Below, in pieces: positions 43,001 through 52,338 of a stretch of DNA of 64,000 nucleotides. Where the stretch lies: the NCBI GenBank assembly GCA_020186115.1, contig WSYJ01000138.1, positions 920,134 to 984,133 of the forward strand, given 5' to 3'. This stretch comes from Histomonas meleagridis. Lineage: Eukaryota > Parabasalia > Tritrichomonadida > Dientamoebidae. The notes under the pieces were generated by a model that did no database searches, was not told the DNA's origin, and saw only the letters and a program-made list of their open reading frames with translations. The translations under genes were made by a program, and so were the position numbers. Each line of letters opens with the position of its first letter. Within the stretch, counting starts at the first letter, position 1.

Positions 43001-43262
43001 TTCGTCGTCACTTACAACTTTAATTATTTATTTGATTATTGTTATCGTAGTAGGTTTGGGTATAAGAAGAATCATTCTTGGAAAAATGAGTACGCTTTGG
43101 ATAGATAATATGGAGGAGCCTCAAAATCTATATCGTATGATTGTGGCAATCAACGCGTATAGATCTGCTGGTGAAATGGCTAAAGAAAGTGAACTAACCG
43201 AAAACCTTTTAGATATATTACGATCACATGAAAAGTGTGTAGCAATGACATCCAAAAAATAA
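37017..43262 (+). CDS. Piezo mechanosensitive cation channel
   Basis: 2081 residues from the ATG at 37017; a GTG nine bases earlier is not needed. About 35 hydrophobic segments fill most of the chain. The C-terminal quarter matches the Piezo pore module in order: an anchor-like segment (PTYVSLIDFFIIRDINMQLE, about 1710-1730), an outer pore helix (ILISAIILALFVIIVFGILF), an extracellular cap entered by IGLTNFPPLFTVQG (Piezo: EPLFTxxAQQ), an inner helix (TLIIYLIIVIVVGLGIRRII), and the cytosolic end LWIDNMEEPQNLYRMIVAIN with AYRSAGEMAKESELTENLLD, equivalent to the RIMYEEMPNVDRLLKLC and LVREAGELELEEELY segments of animal Piezo. A Lys/Glu-rich cytosolic loop lies near residue 1235. Piezo trimers open under membrane tension. 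The interior codons are much more AT-rich than both ends. Confidence 0.88.
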   Translation: MNELSTPLDNSQELLIDPENPKQLVEEQKDENEDQSDGESQSEIQLVETKSHSRVVAIITVILIDLIIPLMLVLSAISAMQVLGIAFLLLLYIHVFVSNSIKTSFTPLKICLSIDFAINLIVFIFAIVAYSVDFSQSEAIHIIGLDFNNIISKKPTFNLVTSLIAMIGQITVLSMIGMSDVQEVCQIRINVFNSLGFQLFLEFFWVVCNAFNASTNMSYVYIPILAYFIYSNISQSITGRVVLPKFIVWIVMLYSLLFALFELYMVSDIAYEDKIESATKYVYIAPDATKAVNVVAAVIFAFISAQEMSAPGLDICKPKPIPYGLSYISQGLLYIAFICAFIYGCFYSNYFSLGWMLITFMASFVPFNKTRKFFFPLLTIFFTITFIVIILTTFDIIPEPPDEGTERTKEFLMLFGLYRYSHDFTFSCCGFFLNCFFGLIGRMIRARVVAETYKPEEDEVNNETFGQRFKRGFKKAMTSFVEFIYILLKFAAILAIVTLGITVGFYENRFAYHILGVIFIIVVLLGLYKVWVFNILKTLTFLIIVFGAYYKITINDRCINQLNECLIFGQWDNDVNKMIDTGLIPPVSQSFMSFSWGLVIIYILSVFLTINTNALVIDMPGFISQALFLIIAILHFLYMFLYDTNFFSILFLLVGLSMITSQYLKNIKWIIVSCCASSIIISILLCLQMLSHFDGPRNFLASTIPFIIDISHIHGPNGDIIILAITLFLSTFALNMKETKQPNFYIAGIIYEIRLILDLFYFYLCWIFIFAFSIINNNPSFIKFIIMLFFAFGKWSAPIFYKIRIPFLIFNIVYAVAQYVSHIFGFDDVTQSYYPIMNYVGMYFSAPGKPTKSERNISLLLQLIVMLIGIFNIPPVDRHESDPRYEAMLPTKLYNAICSMLHHFLPVLIQISLCTSTLYNPSIFGWLSFVIMIFVNFKPSALTNSAGVITILFNICFIIQYLLYLGWPTGIFPGYFNVMKYINETSLSDETKVFINDWLRWAGVYDVKSKALISNCISAYIFTFYMTWSNNFVDYDSRFNALPELLKKVISWIVTYIFEILMSVILIIAVSIVTVDGFLFFILAASLFLTSQLFEYPKLKTLFLLSIVTFCVIALRLLSRMPIFIETGLGEWIKRAFDLPFQGESSTEFNWIIIYTVERVCIHILKSNIYAECSGEHLRHQAYKFIRSRQLSVIEKIDQEILIKKREFEMQQIRSMTGQNVELIISSNNNNEVQQSKKPKNKNKNEPESEKVKEKVNKKKQIKNTGINFILNIIPTLINKFVKLLARSLPVNSEAGVNVLTLESIIVFMKKYLRSLSLGREYKPDLKEINFLSSLPPSFHYHYHILADIMHYDIYNSGQRFQLFLRYILFFIRKISLPLLTLISLIFFYVKPYFFGFLILLFVLILLPLDIRSPIIYRAFFSIILIMLGFRALCTVGILQEQLEILLNSVQITQMDINVISFFGLNPNESSVLEILVFLCAELYIADQIQQIQIFSPKYYDQQFKKELTNYPLEFTYGVINNPENSLSLLSEGVPFIEQIKRSLSRLGLIETYHRGYLFIVDVISIITLFAEWNKWSQNDASASGVSITPAFIFILLIQFLFMVICYACCLNNNRIVLFIINLIMFVYTYIIVYIYLPTCNRTTFASLQFFFFTRFCSHLIISHLCFVGRTICALKFPNFVKEWRSINFFNRFIHIFPYLFEVQTILLWISKPTYVSLIDFFIIRDINMQLEALIASQKNPKKNIKHKNTYNILISAIILALFVIIVFGILFLLSSNSSSGTNNPPISAEIEIGLTNFPPLFTVQGVIMSITSNQHQQFHDTSIENLNSLVLANDDSLFVVGFPTVSSESWIPDDDILPSITETLTSPNEVTPYVKFSLFFTEPTSISSVQNVEYQNIIQPLTEQQKMDLNDLLNGGSRAELFPIPLPLALLIPTSESIRGIDNFTREMRLELLDDTWTITGETNNIPVEFLRTEGYTMVIWSQPVSGNLLGSSSSSSLTTLIIYLIIVIVVGLGIRRIILGKMSTLWIDNMEEPQNLYRMIVAINAYRSAGEMAKESELTENLLDILRSHEKCVAMTSKK

Positions 43263-43844
43263 TTATTATTCATGAATAAACTAAGCTTCAATAAAAATAA
43301 AACTTATTTTTTAAGTTAAAAATAGTTTACTCATATGATATTTTCTATAATCAATTGGATTTGAAATCAATTTTTAAATATTTTTTAATGATTTTATAAT
43401 AACATTTGGTATTAATTTTTAAATTTGTTTTTTGTTAATATATTGGTTGACAATAATTTCTCGATGAGAAAAATTTAATTTTGCGGTACAAAATTGAGCG
43501 TTGAAGATTGCTTTCAAAAACTTGGGTTATAAACACTGAATTTTCAAATTGTCAACGGCAGTTTTGAGTGTTTTTGGTAGGAATGATAAACAATCGTAAC
43601 ATTCCATGAACACATTTATCAATGATTTTTAGAAGTTAATCCTTAACTTTCAATTATTATTCCTTCAATTTATCCTTATTCATTACTTTATGTCTTGTCC
43701 ATATAAAGTTTTTTATGATTCTTTCATCTAAAAAAATAAATAATCTAGTAACGGCCTATTACACAAAAAGTTGTTTTGCTTTTGATCAAAATCTAATAAA
43801 ATTGAAGTGGGCTCTCAATATCTGTTGAAAAAGTTGAAAAACTC
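43263..43844. other. intergenic
   Basis: AT-rich; a GTAACGGCC site at about 43749 lies about 95 bases before the kinase start. Nothing else is recognised. Confidence 0.35.
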
Positions 43845-45152
43845 ATGATCCCAGCGCTTGAAAGCGTTTTTCCAATATTCACAGACTTTAAAAAAATAGG
43901 GCAAGGAAATAGTGGATCAGCATATTCAGCACGACATAAAAAACTTGGCTTCGAAATTAGTATCAAACAAATTGCTAAAGCTGATTTAGTATCAAAAAAG
44001 AGAGAAAATTTCTTCAACGAAATGTCCCTTCTTTATTGCGTTGACCATCCTTTTTTACCACAGTTTTTCGATTTGGTTGAAACTCCAGATTATTATTTTG
44101 TTCTCAATGAACTAATACCAAATGGTTCATTGTTAGATCTTGTAAGTCAAAAGAAATTCACTTACGAAGAATGTCAAGCAATATTTGCACAAGTTGCTTC
44201 TGCTGTTTATTATCTTCATACAGTTATGAATAGTGTTCATCGTGACATAAAACTCGAACATATTTTATTTGACAAGTATTCTAATGCACATCTTATTGAT
44301 TTTGGTCTCTCAAAAATCCTCTATTCAACAAATCAAGGATTACATACAATTTGTGGGTCATATCCATATGTTGCTCCCGAGATATTCCAAAAAATACCGT
44401 ATGGCAAACCAGTTGACATTTGGAGTTTAGGAGTATGTTTATATTCAATTGCAGTTGGTCGATTTCCATTTTCAGATTCCAGTATTCCAAATCTTATCAA
44501 CAAGATATGTAATCAAGAGCTTCGTATTCCAAGTCGTGTACATCCTATCATAGCCGATTTACTTACCAAAATGCTATGTAAAGATCCATCGAAACGGATC
44601 ACCATCCAACAAATCTCCCTGCATCCATTCATCTCAGAGACTGATTCACGTTTTTTCTTCACGCAACAGTTCTATTTTGGGGAAGAGTACAAAGTGAAGT
44701 TAAAACCGATGCAACCGCCAAATGCGGCGGTTGTTGCCGAGATGGAGAAAAGCGGCTACAATCCCTGCAAGATAACAGAGCCTGGTTCTGAGGAGTCGAT
44801 CATATACAAAGTGCTACGGAAGATGCAGATTGTTGAGATGATGAAAGTCAAAGTTAAGAATCTTCCAAGGTCATCAGTTCTTCGGAAAGATTTGAGTCTA
44901 AATGACTTACAATATGAACAACAGCAACAAGAAATCGCGACCGCTGCGTCGGAATCAGCTTTGTTGAGTAATAAGTTGGCGGTTAGAAGGAGGATTAGAT
45001 CATTTCGAGGTAACCAATCAATGGTGCAAGTGATACCGGCGAGATGCGCATCGATATCAACGCAGTTGTCGCCGCAGCTGCTCATGGCAAGGAAACAAAG
45101 ATATCACGTCCAAAGGAAACATAGAACATTCTCTGATATTAATGATGTGTGA
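43845..45152 (+). CDS. CAMK/AMPK-like Ser/Thr protein kinase with atypical catalytic loop
   Basis: 435 residues. The kinase domain spans about 12-267: glycine loop GQGNSGSA (19-26), Lys41, Glu59 in the C-helix, HRD at 132-134, DFG at 152-154, APE at 177-179, DIWSLG and the final helix DPSKRITIQQISLHPFI. The T-loop (HTICGSYPYVAPE) and general pattern fit the CAMKL/AMPK-related kinases that are abundant in trichomonads. The catalytic loop reads HRDIKLEH: the Mg-binding Asn (HRDxKxxN) is His139, so activity may be reduced or lost. The C-terminal third is basic, low in predicted structure, and without a UBA or KA1 domain that I can see. Confidence 0.88.
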   Translation: MIPALESVFPIFTDFKKIGQGNSGSAYSARHKKLGFEISIKQIAKADLVSKKRENFFNEMSLLYCVDHPFLPQFFDLVETPDYYFVLNELIPNGSLLDLVSQKKFTYEECQAIFAQVASAVYYLHTVMNSVHRDIKLEHILFDKYSNAHLIDFGLSKILYSTNQGLHTICGSYPYVAPEIFQKIPYGKPVDIWSLGVCLYSIAVGRFPFSDSSIPNLINKICNQELRIPSRVHPIIADLLTKMLCKDPSKRITIQQISLHPFISETDSRFFFTQQFYFGEEYKVKLKPMQPPNAAVVAEMEKSGYNPCKITEPGSEESIIYKVLRKMQIVEMMKVKVKNLPRSSVLRKDLSLNDLQYEQQQQEIATAASESALLSNKLAVRRRIRSFRGNQSMVQVIPARCASISTQLSPQLLMARKQRYHVQRKHRTFSDINDV

Positions 45153-45200
45153 ATATGTAATTAAAAAATACTTTCTAAATATGTTTGACACGTAAAAAAA

Positions 45201-45712
45201 TTTGGAAGCGAGAAATGAAAATATTTTATGAAAATTGGATTCGGAATTTATTCTTTTTATCATATAAAGCGAATCAAATGAATTTATTTGTTGTTTTGAG
45301 ATTATGTTTTGTGTTTGCGTTTATTCAATGAGACGAAATATTAAAATATATTTTACTCTTTTCATTTATATTTTGGAAGCGAGAAATGAAAATATTTTAT
45401 GAAAATTGGATTCGGAATTTATTCTTTTTATCATATAAAGCGAATCGAATGAATTTATTTGTTGTTTTGAGATTATGTTTTGTGTTTGCGTTTATTCAAT
45501 GAGACGAAATATTAAAATATATTTTACTCTTTTCATTTATATTTTTGGAAGCGAGAAATGAAAATATTTTATGAAAATTGGATTCGGAATTTATTCTTTT
45601 TATCATATAAAGCGAATCGAATGAATTTATTTGTTGTTTTGAGATTATGTTTTGTGTTTGCGTTTATTCAATGAGACGAAATATTAAAATATATTTTACT
45701 TTTCATTTATAT
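45201..45712. repeat. three-copy 171-bp tandem satellite
   Basis: Three nearly identical units starting TTTGGAAGCGAGAAATG at 45201, 45372 and 45544 (171 and 172 bp apart). Copies differ at one base (AATCAAATG in unit 1, AATCGAATG in units 2 and 3), by T-run length, and by loss of a few bases at the end of unit 3. No ORF spans them. The array follows the kinase gene by about 50 bases. Confidence 0.95.
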
Positions 45713-46314
45713 TTTTTTATTAGCATATTGGATGTATCCTATGATTATTCTTAATTAATCTATTTTTATTTATTATTTTTATCCCTTTTCAGCTGAATAC
45801 ATGATTTAATATTTTTGTCCATAGCTTTTTTTTTCATACGAAAGAATTGATATACCAACAATATTAATGATTACACCAAATATTATGAAGTTGGAAACTT
45901 TGCTGATATGTTTTATTTGAGAATGTAGGTAACGACATTAAATCTACTAAAGGATTTATGGTAAGATATGTGTAAACTAAATTATGATGATACATTCAAA
46001 AGCTCACAAGAAGATACAACAACATTTTGTTGATCAGGAATATTACTATATATATAAAAAATATTCAAAACTCTTTGTTGTTTAGTAGTTTAAATGCTTC
46101 AAGTGAATCTAATTTCAAAATTTTGATTATTCATTATAATTATAATATTACAACATAATAATATTATGATAATATTTTATATTTATTGAATACAATAAGT
46201 CAATACTTATCATTCTCTTCATTTTGCTTAGAAACAACTTTAAGTACTGTTGTACTTCGGGGATACTTGTTTAAAAAAATTATTCTTGAAAAAATACCTT
46301 TAATTTTTACGAAA
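45713..46314. other. intergenic
   Basis: AT-rich sequence after the satellite. The reading frame of the next gene is open back to a TTG at 46186, but I do not take that part as coding. Confidence 0.4.
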
Positions 46315-46869
46315 ATGGGGTACACCAGAAAAGTCGTTACTGAAAAAAAAATCATTAATCCTAACTTAATTAAAACCTTGCAAAAACAAACGTACAAAAA
46401 AAGCCCTTTTAATTCATGGGATCCTGCTCTTGAGGAAATGCTTTCTAAGCCAGTAGCACTAAATCTTAAGACAAATCATTCCCAATGGAGAAAAGGAACT
46501 CTCAATGCTGCAACCAATTATTATTTCGATTTTGACTTCCAAGATGATACACAAAACTTGCCAACAAAAAACGGCGAATATCAAAAGTACAGAGAAAATA
46601 TGATAAAAAAATTAATTCACAAACCTTTATCACCTCGAAAAAATTCATACAAAACTCGGGTAAGCTCCGGTTGTTCTCAAAAAAGAAAATCAAACCATCA
46701 ATTTAAAGACAAAATGCAAATTGAAACAATTTTTTGTTCTAGGGAAAGAAGGATGAGTTTACAAATTCCAAAGCCCATTCTAGGGAAGTCTTCTCATCAG
46801 GTTGTCGCTCGGGAGTTCAATACATCGATGCCTCCATCTCTGCTTTCCCTCAAACCCAAAATAACATAA
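46315..46869 (+). CDS. small basic protein, unknown
   Basis: 184 residues from the ATG at 46315 (MGYTRKVVTEKKIINPNLIK). Lys-, Ser- and Pro-rich, no membrane segment, with short motifs such as NSWDPALEEML and SPRKNSYKTR. The frame extends upstream without an ATG to 46186; the first Met is the natural start. I do not recognise the family. The composition (dispersed basic residues, little hydrophobic core) suggests a structural or nucleic-acid or microtubule-binding protein, but that is only an inference. Confidence 0.5.
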   Translation: MGYTRKVVTEKKIINPNLIKTLQKQTYKKSPFNSWDPALEEMLSKPVALNLKTNHSQWRKGTLNAATNYYFDFDFQDDTQNLPTKNGEYQKYRENMIKKLIHKPLSPRKNSYKTRVSSGCSQKRKSNHQFKDKMQIETIFCSRERRMSLQIPKPILGKSSHQVVAREFNTSMPPSLLSLKPKIT

Positions 46870-47366
46870 ACTATTCAATCGGTATTAACGGGTCCAAACA
46901 GAAAACGATTATATTGTTATCAATTTTTTGTTAAATATTTAATCGTCTTATTTTTCAAAAAAATTGTACGTCTTGAAACCGTTTATTTGATTTCATGTGT
47001 GTAGCTACACCAAATGTAAATTTTTCATTATAGTTGTTAAGTAAATTTTTATGATGCAAAGCAAAACCAAGTGTTGCTTTATAACTTACAGTAATATTGC
47101 AATCTAAAATTTCTGATTTGATCTCATTGGCTTGAATTTGCTAGTGTTAATTTTATGCGTTTTATGATGATTTTTTTGATATAAGACACATATTTATGAT
47201 GCCTAAATGAAAAGGCTCTCAACATGTTTCAAAAAAAAATTTCTAATAAAAATTAAAAACAAAATAAAGTATATGAAATATAAATTTTTATAAATTAAAC
47301 GCATTTTTGAAGACATAATTTTTTATAACATCTAGATTCTTTGAGTTAAATTTCTTTTTCGATTTT
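46870..47366. other. intergenic between convergent genes
   Basis: AT-rich spacer between the small basic protein (+) and the end of ankyrin C (-). Nothing recognised. Confidence 0.4.
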
Positions 47367-50300
47367 TTATTGTTTAAGTAATTTAACTATTTCTGTATGT
47401 CCATTTTCAGATGCATACATAAGTGCTGTATTAAATAATTTAAAGCATTTCCAAATATTATTTTGAAATATAAAATTATTAAAATAAATTCTAAGTAAAA
47501 TAAATAAATATCTTTAGCATTAATATCAATTCCTTCTTGTTCAAGAAGTAATTTGACTATTTCTGTATGACCTTTTGAAGATGCTAAAATAAGTGCTGTA
47601 TTAAATAATTTAAATAATTTCCAAATATTATTTTGAAATCCAAAATTATTAAAATAAATATCAAATAAAACAAATAAATATCTTTAGCATTAATATCAAT
47701 TCCTTCTTGTTCAAGCAGAAATTTAACTATTTCTATGTGCCCTTGCGAAGATTCTTGCACAAGTAAATTTCCAGATAATTTGAATTAATCATAAACAACA
47801 CAACTAAACATGAAATTAATAATTTAAATATTTGAAACATTCATGTCAATTCCTTTTTGTTCAAGAAGTAATTTAACTATTTCTGTATGACCTTTCCAAG
47901 ATGCCCACAGAAGTGCTGTATCAAAAATTTTAAATAATTTCCAAATATTATTTTGAAATAAGAAATTATTAAAATAAATTTTATTTTTTTAGCATTAATA
48001 TCAATTCCTTCTTGTTCAAGAAGTATTTTAACTATTTCTGTATGACCATTAAAAGATGCCTCAATAAGTGCTGTATCAAAAATTTTAAATAATTTCCAAA
48101 TATTATTTTGAAATATAAAATTATTAAAATAAATATTAAATAAAACAAATAAATATTTTTAGCATTAATATCAATATCTTTTTGTTCAAGAAGTAATTTA
48201 ACTATTTCTGTATGACCTTTTGCAGATGTCCAAATAAGTGCTGTATTAAATAATTTAAATAATTTCCAAAATTTATTTTGAAATAAAAAATTATTAAAAT
48301 AAATATAAAACAAAACAAATAAATACTTTTAGCATTAATATCAATTCCTTCTTGTTCAAGAAGTAATTTAACTATTACTGTATGACCTTTTGCAGATGTC
48401 CAAATAAGTGCTGTATTAAATAATTTAAATAATTTCCAAATATTATTTTGATTTATCGTGTTTATTATTGATATCGATTATATTATGTTCAAGAAGTAAT
48501 CTAACTACTTCAATATGGCTAAATTCAGATGCAAAAAGAAGTGCCTTATCATTAATTTTAAATAATTTTCATTTAATGTTTTGAAATATAAAATTAATGA
48601 AAAGAATAAATTTATCATTGTAATCTTTTCTATTTTTTCCAAGAAGCAATTTAACTACTTCAATCTTACCTTTTTGGGCTGCATAAGTAAGTGCTGTAAA
48701 ATATTTTATTAAACATATTTTGAAAATATTTTTCACGAATATTAAATTATCAAAATTAATAGTGCTCGCATAGATGTCAACTTCCTTTTGTTCAAGAAGT
48801 AATTTGACTATTTCTGTATCACCATTTCTAGATGCATACATAAGTGCTGTTTCAAATAATTTAAATAATTTCCAAATATTATTTTGAAATATAAAATTAT
48901 TAAAATGAATATTAAATAAAACAAATAAATATCTTTAGCATTAATATCAATTCCTTCTTGTTCAAGAAGTAATTTAACTATTTCTGTATAACCTTTTGAA
49001 GATGCTAAAATAAGTGCTGTTTGAAATAATTTAAATATTTTCCAAATATTATTTTGAAATATTAAATTATTATAATAAATATAAAACAAAACAAATAAAT
49101 ACTTTTAGCATTAATATCAATTCCTTCTTGTTCAAGAAGTAATTTAACTATTTCTGTATAACCTTTTACAGATGCCCACATAAGTGCTGTTTTAAATAAT
49201 TTAAATAATTTTCAAATATTATTTTGAAATTTCAAATAAATGAAATAAATAAATAATATTACAAATAAAAATCATGTTCATTAACATTTGTAACTCCTTT
49301 TTTAAGAAGAATTTTGACTATATCGAGATATCCTTTCAAAGATGCCATAATAAGTGCAGATTGAAATGTTTTTAACAATTTCCAAATACTATTTTGAAGT
49401 TCCAACATATTAAAATCAACTTTGTTCTTAATAAATAAATACCTTTAACATTGATATCTACATCTTTTTGTGCAAGAAGGAATTTTACGGTTTCTTTGTG
49501 ATCATTTTCCAATGCAAATATAAGATTTGTGTTAAGTGCTATGAATATTTTCCATAAGCGTTTTAAAAATATTAAATTATTGTATTAAATATTGATACTA
49601 AGAAATAAACGCTTTTACTATTATTATCAATTCCTTTTTGTTCAATAAGTAATTTGACAATGTCTATATAACCATATTCAGATGCATACATAATTGCTGT
49701 TTTAAATTATTCGAACAATTTCCAAATATTATTTTAAAACATCTAATTATCAAAATAAAAATAAAACAAAATAATTGAATATTTATAGTATTAATATTAA
49801 ATCCTCCATGTTCAACAAGTAATTTGATGACTTCAATATGATTGTTTTTAGAAGCTGTTATTAATGCTATATCAAATTTTAGAAATAATTTCCAAATATT
49901 ATTTAAAAATCCAAAATCATTAAAAAAAATTTTAAATAAAACAAATTAATGTTTTTAATATTGAGATCAATTTTCTCTTGTTTAAGAAGTAATTTCACGA
50001 TTTCATTATTTCCATTTTCAGAAGCTCTAATAAGTGCTGTATTAAATATTTATATTATATTCCAAATATAATTATAAATCATCAAATTCATAAAACATAT
50101 TTTAAAAGTAATAAAAAAATATCTTTTTCATTGATATTTATATCTTTTTGTTCAAGAATATATTTTACTAGTTCGACATTATCAGAACAAGAAGAAAACA
50201 CCAAAATATCTTTTGGAATTTGATTATTTTCAATCAAATGTTTAGCAAGATAAAAATTCCCAGTTTTTGCTGTTTCATTTATAAATGAATTATCAATTTG

Positions 50301-51396
50301 ATTATCTTTTTCTATAAATGAAAAAATTTCATAATTCCCACTTTTAACACAAATGTCAATTATTTTATTAAAATTTTTTTCTCCAAATTTATTTGAAAAA
50401 TGCGTGTAATTCATTAATTGTGATTGATGTTCATCTTGAGAATCTTCATAAAAATATTTAAAAATATCATTTCGATGAAATTTAATTGCGACCTCAAATA
50501 AATCGTCAAATGATGTGTGATTTTGTTCACATAAATGAATAATCTCTAAGTTTCCACCTGCTATAACATATTTACCAATATCATTTACATTAGCGCCATT
50601 CATAAGTAAAAATTTAAAACATTTTATAGCAGAAAAAAATGCTGCAAAACCAATTAATGAAACATTTTCTTGATTAATAAACGAGTATCTTTCATAAAGT
50701 GATGGTTCAATTGTTTGATTAAAATCAAAATCTTCTTGCGATGATATTTCTTGAAGTTTTTCAACATCATCGTTTCGAATTATTTTTGCGATTTCATTAG
50801 GATTAACTCCTTCTTTTACTAATTGTTTATGAAGTTCGAAATCATTATTTGAAAGTTTGGAATAACTATCATAAAATTTTCTAGAGAATGGATCATTTTG
50901 ATTAATTTTTATTTCCTAATTCTGTCTTATAATGAGCAAAATATTTAGATTGAATATTTGATGTAATATTTTCATTAATTAAATTTTCCATAATCATTCT
51001 TTCTATAAGAAAATATGCTTCTTGTGTTTCAATTTTAGAGATATATTTACCAAAGATATCTATTATTTTAATATTGTTTTTCTTTAATTCTTCTTCTTTC
51101 GATTGAATTGATTTTAAATATTTAAAATATAAATCATAATCATTCCTTAGAGAAGAAAATGCTGCATATACTAATATACAAACAACAATATTAAATGAAT
51201 ATACAAAATTAGGATCAAATATGTTCATTGCTTGATGAATTGATATATTGAAATTTTCTTCATTTAAGTTAAAAATTATTTTTTCAAGTTCATTTAAAAT
51301 TTGCATAAAATTGGTTTCAGCTTTGAGACATTCCACTTTATTTTCCGAATGATTTTCTGTCTGTGATGCATTGAATTTTGTTTCGTTCTCGCACAT
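47367..51396 (-). pseudogene. ankyrin gene C (DUF3447 type), frame-disrupted
   Basis: Third long member of the family. The longest ORF opens with TTG at 51444; the first ATG is 51394-51396 (MCENETKFNASQTENHSENK). The N-terminal ORF stops at 50902 (AHYKTELGNKN). The family continues from 50915 in another frame (INQNDPFSRKFYDSYSKLSN, NDFELHKQLVKEGVNPNEIA, GFAAFFSAIKCFKFLLMNGA) to 50088, so one frameshift separates the halves. Then come about 16 ankyrin modules with spacers, ending TALMYASENGHTEIVKLLKQ and a stop at 47367-47369, a natural C-terminus. The first modules (49.2-50.1 kb) are strongly diverged yet their ankyrin halves stay open. Confidence 0.7.
47440..50140 (-). repeat. ankyrin module array C
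   Basis: About 16 modules at a mostly 170-bp period (GIDIN-equivalent positions 47524, 47694, about 47844, 47999, 48169, 48339, 48472, about 48620, about 48776, 48945, 49115, about 49285, 49456, 49627, about 49795, about 49966, about 50136). Short ones measure 133-156 bp. The period persists in modules that have lost most nucleotide identity to the others. Confidence 0.8.
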
Positions 51397-52338
51397 ATAG
51401 TATTTTAAAAGATTAACCTTTTTTTGTGATATGGGGTGCCCCAATCATTATTTTTTTTTTATTTTGTGTGCGTTTTAATCGTCTCTGAGTTCAGGAAACC
51501 TTTATTTTATAACGAAATTTGAAACCACGATGAAAATCATTCCAATACACCTCTACGGTCAAAACCGCTTTTCACATAAAAAAAATTGTTGTTGCGTTGT
51601 ATACTCTTGTGTTTTGTCAAAACATATAGATTACTGAACATTTCAACTTTTTTTCTGTTGAAGATATTGTTGTATTTAATTTGACACCTTTGTGAAAGTG
51701 ATTCATGCATGAATATTCCGATTGTAAACGGTTAACTGTATGCTTATAACTTTTGCTATAACCCTTTAAATTACATTTCCCTCGAGGAATTTCATGAATT
51801 TATTTTATATAATATATTTTGTTACATACTCTCTATTGTGATATGATTTATTTATTGAAAATTATCATGTATAATAAATAAGATATATTCTTCATTGTGT
51901 TTATGAAGTTCAGCGTACCAAATTTAATATAATTTGGATTTGATGCTTCATATTGGCAACAATGAACTTCCGGCCGCCGGGGGCGGGGCCCCTAGGGTCC
52001 TCGTGATCATTCCCGACCGCATTATATACCTACCTAAATTCAAATCAAAAGGTGCAAGCGATTGAGTTTTGATACTTCAACATTAATATAACTCAAAATA
52101 TAAGCACTCAGTCGAGATATAAATATTATGTTACGGCTTGGATAAAATTGCCTTTACCATTAATCTGAAATGCAATTTTTTAATCGCCATTGATTTTCAA
52201 ATTTTCAATTTTTATTTGGAAGAAATATAGTAAACAATAAATGCTACAACAAGAATTGGTCATACGTGCTATCGATGATGTACATTTGTATTTTCTTTTA
52301 CATTCATCAGTAAAATTACATTTTCAATTAGTTATTAT
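51397..52338. other. intergenic with a GC-rich island
   Basis: Nearly 1 kb without a gene. It holds reverse Myb-like sites (AAAACCGCTT at about 51560, AAACGGTTAA at about 51726) and the unusual GC-rich stretch listed separately. Confidence 0.45.
51969..52020. other. isolated GC-rich segment
   Basis: About 50 bases with roughly 80 percent G+C in a region otherwise well under 35 percent. It contains overlapping palindromes (CGGCCG, GGGGCCCC, CCTAGG, TGATCA). No ORF, tRNA or rRNA motif is recognised. Confidence 0.6.

Noticed and set aside
46186-46314. 43-codon extension of the small basic protein
   Set aside because: Begins with TTG and is hydrophobic and AT-driven, unlike the rest; the ATG at 46315 is natural.
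51397-51444. Longer start (TTG) for ankyrin gene C
   Set aside because: Non-ATG start; the first in-frame ATG is at 51396 and the upstream codons have no family match.
51969-52020. tRNA or rRNA gene in the GC-rich island
   Set aside because: No cloverleaf, T-loop motif or recognisable rRNA core could be fitted.
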